Assembly: GCA_002344795.1 (NCBI GenBank)
Contig: DDUM01000028.1
Location: 1 to 64,000, forward strand
Direction of reading: 5' to 3'
DNA from: Flammeovirgaceae bacterium UBA2338
GTDB taxonomy: Bacteria > Bacteroidota > Bacteroidia > Cytophagales > Cyclobacteriaceae
Length of the DNA: 64,000 nt
In this document: in pieces, positions 50,649 through 60,197 of the stretch
How positions within the stretch are numbered: position 1 is the stretch's first letter
How the letters are laid out: every line of letters starts with the position of its first letter
The notes under the pieces: model-generated
Databases searched by the model: none
What the model was told of the DNA's origin: nothing
Seen by the model: only the letters and a program-made list of their open reading frames with translations
Position numbers and translations under genes: made by a program

Positions 50649-51889
50649 CGCAACCACCCCGCATCCACCTGTTCCAGGGCTATGGTATAGAACTGGAATA
50701 CATGCTAGTAGACAAAGATACACTGGCTGTAAAGCCTGTTACTGACGAGTTGTTAAAACATGAGTTAGGAGAATATGGCAGCGATTTTGAAAATGGTATC
50801 GTTACCTGGTCCAACGAGTTGGTTCTCCACGTGGTGGAGATCAAGTCTTCGAAACCTGAATCTAACTTTAACGCATTAGAAAATGGTTTTGCTGAAAATG
50901 TGAAAAGAATCAACGCCATTCTTGACAAATGGAATGCTATGCTTATGCCTACAGCGGCACATCCATTTATGAACCCACTGGAAGAGGCAAAACTTTGGCC
51001 GCACGATAACAATGAAGTGTATCAGATCTATGATAAAATATTTAATTCAAAAGGCCACGGCTGGTCTAACCTTCAAAGTACTCACCTCAACTTACCTTTT
51101 TATGATGATGAAGAATTTGCCAAACTTCATGCAGCCGTTCGAATAGTACTTCCTATTCTCCCCGCGCTTTGTGCCTCCTCACCGATTTTAGATGGCAAAC
51201 TTACCGGCATGGTGGACACCCGATTGAAATATTACAAAACCAATCAGGCACGTATACCCTCTATTACAGGCAAAGTGATTCCAGAAGCTATTTTTTCAAA
51301 GCGCAACTATCTTAATACAATTTATGAAAAGATCAAATCAGACATCGCTCCTTTTGATCCGGACAATGTACTCAATCCCATCTGGGTAAATTCCCGTGGT
51401 GCCATTCCTCGCTTCGATCGCGGCTCAATCGAAATTAGGTTAATGGATATTCAGGAATGCCCAACAGCTGATATGGCAATTATTAGTTTGGTAATCGAAA
51501 CCATTAAAGCCTTCGTCCGTGAAAAATTTATCAGTCTCGATGAGCAGATGAAAATGAAAACCGATCCACTGGCCAGTCTATTCGAAAAATGTATGGTGAC
51601 AGGCCAAAAGACAGAGGTAAGTCATCCTGAATTTCTTGCTGCATTTGGTATAAAGGCAGGCTCCATGACAGCAATTGATGTATGGAAAACTGTAATGGAT
51701 AAACTCGTGAAGTCCGGTAATTCTGCTTTGGAAAAGTGGACACCTGAACTTTCGGTGATTCTGAATGAAGGAACTCTTTCCGACAGAATTATAAGGGCAT
51801 TAGGACAAGACACCTCCGAAGAATCAATTAAAAATACCTATCGCAAATTGTGTGGATGCCTTGCTCAAAACAAGATGTTCATCCTGTAG
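50645..51889 (+). CDS. GCS2-type carboxylate-amine ligase (YbdK-like)
   Basis: A 414-residue protein of the glutamate-cysteine ligase family 2 fold. FQGYGIELEYMLVDKDT opens it; the metal-binding GxExE is GIELEYM, and NPLEEAKLWPHDNNEVYQIYDKIF and IWVNSRGAIPRFDRGSIEIRLMDIQECPT follow. It probably forms a gamma-glutamyl or similar amide bond from an amino acid or other amine. It overlaps the ATP-grasp gene by four bases (ATGA), so the two are coupled. Confidence 0.88.
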   Translation: MTQPPRIHLFQGYGIELEYMLVDKDTLAVKPVTDELLKHELGEYGSDFENGIVTWSNELVLHVVEIKSSKPESNFNALENGFAENVKRINAILDKWNAMLMPTAAHPFMNPLEEAKLWPHDNNEVYQIYDKIFNSKGHGWSNLQSTHLNLPFYDDEEFAKLHAAVRIVLPILPALCASSPILDGKLTGMVDTRLKYYKTNQARIPSITGKVIPEAIFSKRNYLNTIYEKIKSDIAPFDPDNVLNPIWVNSRGAIPRFDRGSIEIRLMDIQECPTADMAIISLVIETIKAFVREKFISLDEQMKMKTDPLASLFEKCMVTGQKTEVSHPEFLAAFGIKAGSMTAIDVWKTVMDKLVKSGNSALEKWTPELSVILNEGTLSDRIIRALGQDTSEESIKNTYRKLCGCLAQNKMFIL

Positions 51890-51899
51890 TTGTTGTGCT

Positions 51900-52580
51900 A
51901 TGTCATATGCTTTACTCATCACCTGTGAGCATGCAGGAAAACTGGTTCCCAAAAAGTATAAATCCTTATTCAGTAATTCTGAAAATGTTCTCAACTCCCA
52001 CGAAGGATGGGACCCTGGCGCCTGGGATGTTGCACAGTACCTTGGAAAGCGCTTGAATACTACACCAATTGGTTGTCATACCACGCGATTACTTATTGAA
52101 ACTAACCGATCATTAAATAGCGCACAGCTTTTTTCCCGATACACTGCACATCTGAATGACAATGAAAAAGACATTCTGATCAACGAAATTTATTACCCTT
52201 ATCGGCAGCTCGTTCAACTTAAAATTGAACAACTTCCAAAACCCGTTCTGCACCTCTCCATCCATTCTTTTACTCCTGTTTATCACGGAAAAAAAAGAAA
52301 GGTAGAGTTGGGGCTTTTATACGACCCGGAGAGGCCATCGGAGCACCATTTTTGTCAAAACTTACAAAATGAACTTACTTCTATAGTGGATGATATAAAG
52401 GTGCGACACAACGAGCCCTATCTGGGTATTGATGATGGATTTACCAGTTATTTAAGATCCATTTATGGGGATAATCAGTACCTGGGTATTGAAATAGAAA
52501 TTAGCCAGAAATTCATTGGTAACCTTACCAAAATAAAGGATGCCCTTACCCTAGGAATCACAAAAACCTTGTTTTCCTGA
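51900..52580 (+). CDS. N-formylglutamate amidohydrolase-like hydrolase
   Basis: A 226-residue protein starting at ATG 51900, 10 bases after the GCS2 stop; an earlier in-frame ATG at 51852 would add a Cys-rich run (CSSCSCC) that is the GCS2 end read in another frame. The family motifs are LLITCEHAGKLVPK, HEGWDPGAWDVA and LHLSIHSFTPV. The fold is a zinc-dependent amidohydrolase (N-formylglutamate amidohydrolase, FGase). In similar clusters it is proposed to hydrolyse the amide made by the ligases. It is the fourth gene of the operon. Confidence 0.88.
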   Translation: MSYALLITCEHAGKLVPKKYKSLFSNSENVLNSHEGWDPGAWDVAQYLGKRLNTTPIGCHTTRLLIETNRSLNSAQLFSRYTAHLNDNEKDILINEIYYPYRQLVQLKIEQLPKPVLHLSIHSFTPVYHGKKRKVELGLLYDPERPSEHHFCQNLQNELTSIVDDIKVRHNEPYLGIDDGFTSYLRSIYGDNQYLGIEIEISQKFIGNLTKIKDALTLGITKTLFS

Positions 52581-52625
52581 TTATTTCATAATCATTTCTT
52601 TTCCAAAAGTCAGCAATTTCCTATT

Positions 52626-52648
52626 TTTAAGAAGGAGATATCCGTATG
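52626..52648 (+). promoter_or_regulatory. Strong ribosome-binding site with near-T7 gene 10 leader sequence
   Basis: TTTAAGAAGGAGATAT (52626-52641), followed by CCGT and ATG at 52646, places AAGGAG eight bases upstream of the start. Such strong Shine-Dalgarno sites are rare in Bacteroidota, so this decides the start of the HhH protein gene. Confidence 0.8.
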
Positions 52649-53542
52649 CAGCGTCTTCGATTTTGGATAAGAAATGTATTTGGTTTTTCACAAAGTGAAA
52701 CCAATGGGTTTTTGATCTTGCTCCCTGCCATGCTTTTGATTCTATTTTCTTACCCACTTTACATAACATTTTTCCCTCCATCCAAAATTTCAAATGAGGA
52801 GGAACAGTCGAAAATTGATAGCCTCCTGGCGGAATGGGACTTTAATCCAGTTAGGGAAAAGAAAAACAATACCATTACCTTATTTGCGTTTGACCCCAAT
52901 ACGGCCGCAAAAAAAGACTTTGATTCACTTGGGTTGCCCACCTATTTGGCAGATCGTATTATAAATTATCGTTCCAAAGGTGGCAGCTTTAGAACGCCAG
53001 ATGATCTGGGTAAGATTTATGGGATGGACTCCACCCTATTAAAACGATTATATCCTTTCATCCATATCAAACCCAGGGAATCGCGTTTAACAGATAGTAT
53101 TCCATACAAAAAACCAGACAGCAAGAAAAGAGCTCCTGTTATACTTCAAGATTTGAATTTGGCAGATACAACCCAACTAAAACAAATCAGAGGGATCGGA
53201 ACGGTTTTGGCCAGCAGGATTATAAAATACAGATCGGCATTGGGTGGTTTCGTAGATCAAAATCAGCTCAAAGAAGTGTACGGATTAGACACAACAGTGG
53301 TGAAAATGGTGAATACCCAATTTTATATAGACCCATCATTTAGCCCAACTCTACTCAATATTAATACCGCCTCTGAATCGGATCTATCCAATCACCCATA
53401 TATTCGATCAAAAATTGCCAAATCTATTGTTGCTTATCGTTTTCAGCATGGAAGTTTCAATGAGATTGCCGACCTTTTGAAAATTGAATTGATCGATCAA
53501 ACCGTATTTGATCGCATCAGGCCGTATTTGACAATGGAATAG
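52646..53542 (+). CDS. Membrane-anchored helix-hairpin-helix protein (ComEA-like)
   Basis: A 298-residue protein. A hydrophobic segment at about 21-40 (GFLILLPAMLLILFSYPLYI) is a likely membrane anchor, with the remaining part in the periplasm. Three HhH-type repeats follow: DFDSLGLPTYLADRIINYRSKGGSF, TTQLKQIRGIGTVLASRIIKYRSALGGF, and LSNHPYIRSKIAKSIVAYRFQHGSF. The layout is like ComEA, which binds DNA during uptake, but is tripled. The stop is directly followed by the ATG of a large helicase (zero gap). Confidence 0.88.
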   Translation: MQRLRFWIRNVFGFSQSETNGFLILLPAMLLILFSYPLYITFFPPSKISNEEEQSKIDSLLAEWDFNPVREKKNNTITLFAFDPNTAAKKDFDSLGLPTYLADRIINYRSKGGSFRTPDDLGKIYGMDSTLLKRLYPFIHIKPRESRLTDSIPYKKPDSKKRAPVILQDLNLADTTQLKQIRGIGTVLASRIIKYRSALGGFVDQNQLKEVYGLDTTVVKMVNTQFYIDPSFSPTLLNINTASESDLSNHPYIRSKIAKSIVAYRFQHGSFNEIADLLKIELIDQTVFDRIRPYLTME

Positions 53543-56500
53543 ATGGCACGTAAGGAGCATCATGCACTCAACTCGTATTTACGCAAGCTCACTAACCTTT
53601 CGGGGAATAGCCGCTCTATCTACCTGCCAAGGGTAAATTCGGAGCAATTCATCGACCTACACACATTAAGTCAACTTAATGGAGAAAAATCATTCTCAAT
53701 CCTAGAGGCCCTGATAGCGGGCAAGCCCAAACCGCTTTGCCCACTGGTTGATACCCGGATGGAAGCCAGCAATGAAGCCAGTAAAAAAATTAAACGCATT
53801 CAACGATTAGATCAATTAATCTTTGAAGAACGAGGCTCAAAAGATCTGCACATAGGCTGGCCTTTCGCGAGAGGCAAATTCATGGATGGAACCAAGGTAA
53901 GGGCGCCCCTGCTGTATATCCCAGTTGAAATAAAATTAGAGAATAACAATTGGATAATTCGCCAACGGGAAGACGCAGACATCACTTTCAATAAATCATT
54001 CCTTCTAGCTTATTCCTTTTATAATAAAATTCAGGTAGAGGACTTTCTTTTGGAGGAAACTTTTGAAGAAACAGACGATGACAGCACGGTTTTTCGCACT
54101 GCCCTCTATCAATTGCTCCAGAAGAGTTCAATAGATATCCACTTCAATCCAGACAATTATCGGGATGAATTGGATTTTTTTAAAAGCTTTACACAACCAG
54201 AATTTGAAGAACTGCATGGTAATGGTGAATTAAAATTATTTCCAGAAGCTGTGCTGGGAATTTTTCCGCAAGCCGGCTCTTATTTAGTTCCAGATTATGT
54301 AGAACTGATTGAAGGAAACAAAATAGCAAGTCTTGAGGAGTTTTTTATGAGCAAGAACCAGGCTGAGCAACAATCATTACTCTTTACAAATTTCATTCAG
54401 CTTGTGAAAGAAGAAAAATTATTCACAGGCTTTCCTCTGGATGCGTGGCAGGAAAATATTCTGAAAGCAACTAAAATTGGATATTCAGTTGTGGTGCAAG
54501 GCCCCCCTGGTACCGGAAAATCTCAGCTCATCTGTAATCTCATTTCGGATGCTATTGCAACTGGAAAAAAGGTGCTCGTAGTATGTCAAAAAAGAGCAGC
54601 ACTCGATGTAGTGTATGCCCGTCTTAAAGACCTCCAGCTCACGGATTTTCTGGCACTTGTTCATGACTTCAAAAATGACAGAAAAGAAATCTATGCTAAA
54701 AGTGCTAAACAAATAGATCGGGTTGATGAATACAAGTCAAAAAATAATAGCCTGGATGCTATACAACTCAATCGGAAGTTTTTGCAGGTTTGCCACCGAA
54801 TAGATCAGATCACGGAGGAGCTGGAAGATTTTAAAAAGGCACTCTTTAATGATTCAGAATCCGGAGTAAGCATTAAGGAGCTTTACCTAAGATCAAACCC
54901 TAACGAGGCCTCTGTAAATCTGAAACAAGAATATCAAAATTTTCCTTTAGATAACATCAATTCCTTTAACACAAGGCTAAAGGCCTATGCTTTCTATGCT
55001 CAAACCTTCAGCCAAGATAGCTATATATGGCGCGACCGTAAACCATTTGTTGGCCTGGGTATAACCAATCTCAAAGAGATTGAGAAAATCCTCCTTGAAA
55101 TACCCGTTGTACTTAACAACCTCTTCACACAACTTGAGACTGAGGTAGGCGCAAAACTGGACTGGGAGCAATGCGAAGAACTGCTGGAGCGGGAACAAGA
55201 GATAAATGAGATGCTGGTGCAACTGGATAATGAAAAAACATTTTTCTTTTTTCAGCAAATGATCGAAGAAGATGATGACGAAACCAGTGGACTTTGGCTA
55301 GCCAACATCGAGCGTCTTTTACTTTCTTGCTTTGAAGAAGATGGGCCAGAATCGTCACTTCCTACCAGTCAACTGGGAACACTGCAACAGGCACTGTACA
55401 GAAGTATGAAAGCGAGAAGAAGTTTAATAGGACTGATTCGCTGGGAACTCTTTTCTAAAGATAAATTTTTAATAAAGCGCGCATTAGTGGGTAATGCCCT
55501 TGAAAATAATCGCAACGGATTCAAAAAGTTAGAAGCGAAGCTCGACCGCAGGCTTAACTATGAGCACAATCTTTCAAAACTCAAAACAAAGCCCTGGCTG
55601 AAAAATGTGCCCGAAAAAATAAATGAAAGAGAAATCCAGAGCTGGTTCAGTAGCCAAAAGAATGCAATCAAAGCAAAACTAATTTTCAGATCGATAAGGG
55701 GTATCAGCAATTTCATTAAGCTTTCCACCTTAAGTCACTCAGAAATGGAATTAAGGATAAAAAAATTATTCCAAATCCTTTCCTTTTTACCTGCTACAAA
55801 AATTAAATGGAGTGCCTACCTAAGCGCCAATCAAATTGCAACGCTCACGCAACAGCCAGACAAGAGTGAAGCTTTAAGGTTGAGTTTACTTAATGATTTT
55901 GATGCACTCTGTGAATTTGATACTATTAAAGAGGGACTTACTCCAGATGAAAGAAATACTGTCTCCAAATTGCATGAGGCACATTCCAATTGGCAACCCG
56001 AAACCATTCTGAGAACTTTTATCAACAGCCTTTGCCTGGCCTGGATTGATCATATGGAAACAAAGTTTCCCGTTCTTAGAATGGTCTCTTCCGGTAAACT
56101 CCATTTATTAGAATCGGAGTTGCAAGATCTTATTCTTGAAAAACAAAAGATAAGCAATGAGATCATTTTGTTGCGCGCAAGAGAACGCGTTGCTGATGAC
56201 CTCGAGTTCAACAGGCTTAACAATAGGGTAACCTATCGTGATCTTCATCACCAACTTACCAAGAAAAAAAGAATCTGGCCTATCCGAAAACTCATTTCAG
56301 AATTTGAAAATGAAGTTTTTAGATTACTCCCATGCTGGCTGGCTTCGCCAGAGTCAGTATCAGCTGTATTTCCATTAAAGGAAATGTTCGACATTGTAAT
56401 TTTTGATGAAGCATCCCAATGTTTTGCAGAGCGCGGAATACCTTCTATGTTCCGAGGAAAACAAACCATTGTAGCAGGTGACGACAAGCAATTAAAGCCA

Positions 56501-57559
56501 AGTGATTTATATCGTATCAGATGGCAAGATGAAACGGAGGAAGACCCTGATCTCGAAGTAGATTCATTGTTGGCGCTTTCGTCCAGGTACTTGATGCAGC
56601 TGCCCCTGCGCAGTCATTACAGAAGCAAGTCGCTGGAGTTAATTGATTTTTCTAATCAATATTTCTATGATGGACAACTCACCCTGCTCCCAGATGCTGA
56701 TCACATTAACCCAATGGAGCCACCTGTCAGTTATCATAAAGTGGATGGTGTATGGGAGGATAATACCAATGAAATTGAAGCCCATGAAATAGTGGCAATG
56801 GTATTGAAAATGGTGAAATCCGATCCTGACAAAGAGATAGGAATTGTATGCTTCAACTCACCTCAGCAAATGCTGATTTTAGATTTGCTGGATGCTGCAT
56901 TCAGTGAACAACAAATTTCATTTCCCGATACGCTTATTGTAAAAAACATCGAAAACGTTCAGGGGGATGAAAAGGACATTATCATCTTCTCTATTGGTTA
57001 TGCCCCCGACAAGAAAGGAAAATTGCATTTCCACTTCGGAAGCCTGAGCGTGGCCGGAGGTGAAAATAGATTGAATGTGGCAATTACAAGAGCTCGCGAA
57101 AAAATTATTGTGGTAACCAGCATCTGGCCAGAACAACTTCAGGTAGAAGAAGCAAAAAATGAGGGCCCTAAGCTGTTAAAAAAATATCTTCAGTACATTA
57201 AAGAAGTCGCAGATGGGCGTTTTAAACCATTCGTAAATTTTAATAATAACACCAAAACAAATTGGTATCTTAAAGATATTGTTGAATCATGGGGCACAGA
57301 GAAATTTCCAGATAAACAATTCATGAAAGATGTGCTCCCATTTGCTGACGTTTCAGCTCCACTGGAAAACAACAACGTTGGCCTCATTCTTACCGATGAC
57401 GAATTATACAGGCAAAACCCTTCAGCGAAAGATCTTCATGCCTCCATGCCCAATTTATTTGAAAAAAAGAAATGGAAGTATATGAGAATATACAGCCGAA
57501 ACTACTGGCAAGACCATGAAAAATTTTTTAATGAGGTTGCCAAATTTGTTTCTTCATAA
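53543..57559 (+). CDS. Large SF1 helicase of the DUF4011/AAA_11 type with a divergent nuclease-like tail
   Basis: A 1338-residue cytoplasmic protein. The N-terminal 300 residues resemble DUF4011 helicase N-termini (GKPKPLCPLVDTRME, KDLHIGWPFARGKFMDGTKVRAPLLYIPVE). Walker A is QGPPGTGKS (Lys326), a long coiled insert follows (about 370-930), then the DEAS box (Asp955-Glu956), QTIVAGDDKQLKPSD, PLRSHYRS and NVAITRAREKIIVV, motifs of a Upf1/Dna2-like SF1 translocase. The last 100 residues resemble the Vsr-like REase found at the end of such helicases (AKDLHASMPNLFEKKKWKYM...SRNYWQD) but lack a clear catalytic ExK. Its gene abuts the HhH gene. Confidence 0.87.
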   Translation: MARKEHHALNSYLRKLTNLSGNSRSIYLPRVNSEQFIDLHTLSQLNGEKSFSILEALIAGKPKPLCPLVDTRMEASNEASKKIKRIQRLDQLIFEERGSKDLHIGWPFARGKFMDGTKVRAPLLYIPVEIKLENNNWIIRQREDADITFNKSFLLAYSFYNKIQVEDFLLEETFEETDDDSTVFRTALYQLLQKSSIDIHFNPDNYRDELDFFKSFTQPEFEELHGNGELKLFPEAVLGIFPQAGSYLVPDYVELIEGNKIASLEEFFMSKNQAEQQSLLFTNFIQLVKEEKLFTGFPLDAWQENILKATKIGYSVVVQGPPGTGKSQLICNLISDAIATGKKVLVVCQKRAALDVVYARLKDLQLTDFLALVHDFKNDRKEIYAKSAKQIDRVDEYKSKNNSLDAIQLNRKFLQVCHRIDQITEELEDFKKALFNDSESGVSIKELYLRSNPNEASVNLKQEYQNFPLDNINSFNTRLKAYAFYAQTFSQDSYIWRDRKPFVGLGITNLKEIEKILLEIPVVLNNLFTQLETEVGAKLDWEQCEELLEREQEINEMLVQLDNEKTFFFFQQMIEEDDDETSGLWLANIERLLLSCFEEDGPESSLPTSQLGTLQQALYRSMKARRSLIGLIRWELFSKDKFLIKRALVGNALENNRNGFKKLEAKLDRRLNYEHNLSKLKTKPWLKNVPEKINEREIQSWFSSQKNAIKAKLIFRSIRGISNFIKLSTLSHSEMELRIKKLFQILSFLPATKIKWSAYLSANQIATLTQQPDKSEALRLSLLNDFDALCEFDTIKEGLTPDERNTVSKLHEAHSNWQPETILRTFINSLCLAWIDHMETKFPVLRMVSSGKLHLLESELQDLILEKQKISNEIILLRARERVADDLEFNRLNNRVTYRDLHHQLTKKKRIWPIRKLISEFENEVFRLLPCWLASPESVSAVFPLKEMFDIVIFDEASQCFAERGIPSMFRGKQTIVAGDDKQLKPSDLYRIRWQDETEEDPDLEVDSLLALSSRYLMQLPLRSHYRSKSLELIDFSNQYFYDGQLTLLPDADHINPMEPPVSYHKVDGVWEDNTNEIEAHEIVAMVLKMVKSDPDKEIGIVCFNSPQQMLILDLLDAAFSEQQISFPDTLIVKNIENVQGDEKDIIIFSIGYAPDKKGKLHFHFGSLSVAGGENRLNVAITRAREKIIVVTSIWPEQLQVEEAKNEGPKLLKKYLQYIKEVADGRFKPFVNFNNNTKTNWYLKDIVESWGTEKFPDKQFMKDVLPFADVSAPLENNNVGLILTDDELYRQNPSAKDLHASMPNLFEKKKWKYMRIYSRNYWQDHEKFFNEVAKFVSS

Positions 57560-57566
57560 ATTAGGA

Positions 57567-58988
57567 TTACTTCCGATAGTCCAGTGCAGGTGGTCTATCA
57601 CCAATCAACGCCTCATACTTAAAGTCATTTGTTTTAGCTTTAAACTCCTTCCAGGATTCTTCAAGAAGCTTTGAATCTGAATATAGGTCGATAGCCATAA
57701 GCGCCATGGATTTTGCTGCAATCATCATCCCCTTGACTCCAATGCTCGTTCCCCCAGCCGCTACGGCCTGCCAGCTGTGAGCCGCAGTCCCGGGTACCCA
57801 TGTAGCAGCCGACATCCCAACGGTGGGTACTACCCAGCTCACATCGCCAACATCGGTGGAGGCAGTACCTGCTCTCAATTGATAGTTATCTATATTTTGT
57901 GTTGTACTTAACGGAGGAACTTTACCCGTAAAGGACTTTTGAATAGTTGCACCAAAACTCATTTCCTCATCATTCAGGGTATAGCCACCCACTTCTTTCA
58001 GGTTAGCATACATTGCTTTGGCCAATGTTTCATTGGGAAGCAAATCATGGACACCACCAGTAATTTCTATTTCGACCTTTGTGTCAGTACCCAAAGCTGC
58101 ACCCTTAGCCGCGTTGACTATCCTTTCCCATACATCTTTTACTTCAGCACGGTCAGGGTGACGAACGTAGTAATACACTTCTGCAAACGCAGGTACAACG
58201 TTAGGAGCTTCGCCTCCTTTCGTGATCACATAATGAATCCTCGTTTCCTGAGTTACATGTTCGCGCATCATATTTACCATCACATTCATGCCCTCCACTG
58301 CATCCAGGGCTGATCTACCACGATGAGGCGCTGCAGCTGCGTGTGCCGCGGCTCCATAAAATCTGAATTTTCCCGTTTTATTGGCAAGTGAAGTTCCTGG
58401 ACTTGCACTATTCCCCGCGCCAGGGTGCCAGTTGATAACGGCATCTACATCCTTAAACAATCCTTCGCGGACCATATATACTTTTCCCGAACCACCTTCT
58501 TCTGCAGGTGTACCATAAAACCTGATGGTTCCCTGTTTCTTATTCGCGATCAGCCAATCCTTAACTGCAATGGCCGATGCTGCTGAGGCAGTACCAAATA
58601 AATGATGGCCACATGCATGGCCTGCGATCTGACCTTCAATAGGTTTTTTCTCAGGAACTGCCTCCTGAGCAATCCCAGGTAAAGCATCGAACTCTCCCAG
58701 TATCGCAATTACAGGTTTGCCCTGACCATAGCTGGCTATAAATGCGGTAGGCATTCCACCAACTCCGCTCTCTACTTTAAAACCACTTTTGGTTAAAGTC
58801 TCCTGCAATAGCGCAGAACTATTAGTCTCTTGAAAACCTACCTCTGCATAATCCCATATTTTCATTGCTATTGCAGCGTATTCCTCACCTTTAGAATCAA
58901 TCGCTTTAATAACATCTTTTTTTGATTTTTGAGCTATTGCAGAAACAGAGAGTGTAAAAAGCATCAGGAGCAGTGCAACGTTTTTCAT
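57567..58988 (-). CDS. Exported M20-family amidohydrolase, AbgB-like
   Basis: A 473-residue protein with signal peptide ending at SAIAQ. The M20 domain has the metal-binding AGHACGHHLFGTASAAS, GTPAEEGGSGKVYMV (Glu), WHPGAGNSA and MSFGATIQKSF region, and a dimerisation domain at about 200-330. It most resembles the B subunit of p-aminobenzoyl-glutamate hydrolase, and could also act on other N-acyl amino acids. The signal peptide places it in the periplasm, unusual for AbgB. No abgA or transporter gene is next to it. It converges with the helicase with a 7-base gap. Confidence 0.88.
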   Translation of the reverse strand: MKNVALLLMLFTLSVSAIAQKSKKDVIKAIDSKGEEYAAIAMKIWDYAEVGFQETNSSALLQETLTKSGFKVESGVGGMPTAFIASYGQGKPVIAILGEFDALPGIAQEAVPEKKPIEGQIAGHACGHHLFGTASAASAIAVKDWLIANKKQGTIRFYGTPAEEGGSGKVYMVREGLFKDVDAVINWHPGAGNSASPGTSLANKTGKFRFYGAAAHAAAAPHRGRSALDAVEGMNVMVNMMREHVTQETRIHYVITKGGEAPNVVPAFAEVYYYVRHPDRAEVKDVWERIVNAAKGAALGTDTKVEIEITGGVHDLLPNETLAKAMYANLKEVGGYTLNDEEMSFGATIQKSFTGKVPPLSTTQNIDNYQLRAGTASTDVGDVSWVVPTVGMSAATWVPGTAAHSWQAVAAGGTSIGVKGMMIAAKSMALMAIDLYSDSKLLEESWKEFKAKTNDFKYEALIGDRPPALDYRK

Positions 58989-59163
58989 AATTAGTATTGT
59001 TTGTTTAAAAATAATTAAAAGAGTTCAATTACCAGTTTGTTTATGGGATTACTGCACTTCAAACCTAAATAAAACCGGCTACTTGTTGTCATTTCGTTTA
59101 TTCACAAAGGTTGATTAGCTTCAAGTGCTTAAAGCAATTATCATTTTTAATTTTGAATATTTT

Positions 59164-60114
59164 ATGAAAAAAGCAGTGTTATCCGCATTAGCAATTTCGT
59201 TATTAGTTTCATGTTCTACACCCAAAGAGGAGAAGGTAGAGAAGGCTCCAGAGGTCGTTTCATTGCTCGGAACAACATATTTTGAACCAGAGAGAAGTCC
59301 TGAATTACAACAAAAATTGGATAGCAATCTGTCAGTTGCCAAAAACAACTTCAATAATGATCCATCCGAAGATAACTACATTTGGTATGGACGAAGACTT
59401 GGATACCTATCCAGGTTTAATGAATCAATAGATGTATTGAGCGAGGGAATTGACAAATACCCCCAATCATACAAGCTATTGCGACATCGCGGTCATCGAT
59501 TTATATCCATGCGCCTGTTTGACAGGGCCATTGACGATTTAACAAAAGCATCTCAATTGATGTCCCCCCACCCGCCTGAAATTGAACCAGATGGTGCCCC
59601 CAATAAACTTAACCAACCGCTATCCTCCACACAGTTTAATATATGGTACCACCTTGGATTGGCGCATTACCTTAAGGGCGACTTCGAAAAAGCTGAGCAA
59701 GCCTACATTGAATGCCTGAAAGCAAGTTATAATGATGACCTACTGGTGGCCACAATCGATTGGTTTTACATGACGTATAAACGCCAGGGAAAAGATGAAC
59801 TGGCCGATGGATTGTTGGGGAACATAACTGATTCGATGACAATCATTGAAAACGATTCTTACTACAAGCGTTTAAAAATGTATCAGGGTAAACTGCAACC
59901 CGAAGATGTGCTGACAGTAAACCCCAATGCAGAAGATTACGACCTATCCCTGGCTACACAAGGTTATGGAGTAGGCAACTGGTATTTTTATAATGGAGAT
60001 ACCACCAAGGCCGTTGAGATATTCGAAAAGGTAGTTTCCGGAAACAGTTTTGCTTCGTTTGGGTTTATTGCATCGGAAGCCGAACTGGCAAGACTTAGGA
60101 GTTTGAACAAGTAG
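59164..60114 (+). CDS. TPR-repeat lipoprotein
   Basis: A 316-residue protein from ATG 59164; an earlier in-frame start would put extra residues before a clear signal peptide (KKAVLSALAISLLVSC, lipobox LVSC at Cys16). The mature part has TPR-like units: NESIDVLSEGIDKYPQSYKLLRHRGHRFISMRLFDRAIDDLTKAS and LGLAHYLKGDFEKAEQAYIECL. It is probably anchored in the periplasm as a protein-binding scaffold. The function is unknown. The 175-base gap to the divergent amidohydrolase holds nothing else recognisable. Confidence 0.85.
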   Translation: MKKAVLSALAISLLVSCSTPKEEKVEKAPEVVSLLGTTYFEPERSPELQQKLDSNLSVAKNNFNNDPSEDNYIWYGRRLGYLSRFNESIDVLSEGIDKYPQSYKLLRHRGHRFISMRLFDRAIDDLTKASQLMSPHPPEIEPDGAPNKLNQPLSSTQFNIWYHLGLAHYLKGDFEKAEQAYIECLKASYNDDLLVATIDWFYMTYKRQGKDELADGLLGNITDSMTIIENDSYYKRLKMYQGKLQPEDVLTVNPNAEDYDLSLATQGYGVGNWYFYNGDTTKAVEIFEKVVSGNSFASFGFIASEAELARLRSLNK

Positions 60115-60159
60115 TACTCACTTTTAGTGCAATCTCGCCCTTCCTCCGGAGAATGCGTT

Positions 60160-60167
60160 TATCTTTG
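60160..60167 (+). promoter_or_regulatory. -7 promoter element of the thrB-thrC operon
   Basis: TATCTTTG is an exact TAnnTTTG match on the + strand, 30 bases before the thrB ATG. There is no obvious leader peptide or attenuator between it and the gene. Confidence 0.6.
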
Positions 60168-60197
60168 CATCGGTAAAGTAAATGTGTATTAACTTTA

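Noticed and set aside
52626..52648. Cloning-vector contamination (T7-like leader)
   Set aside because: The match is limited to 16 bases, the sequence on both sides is continuous native coding sequence, and no vector promoter, tag or operator is present.
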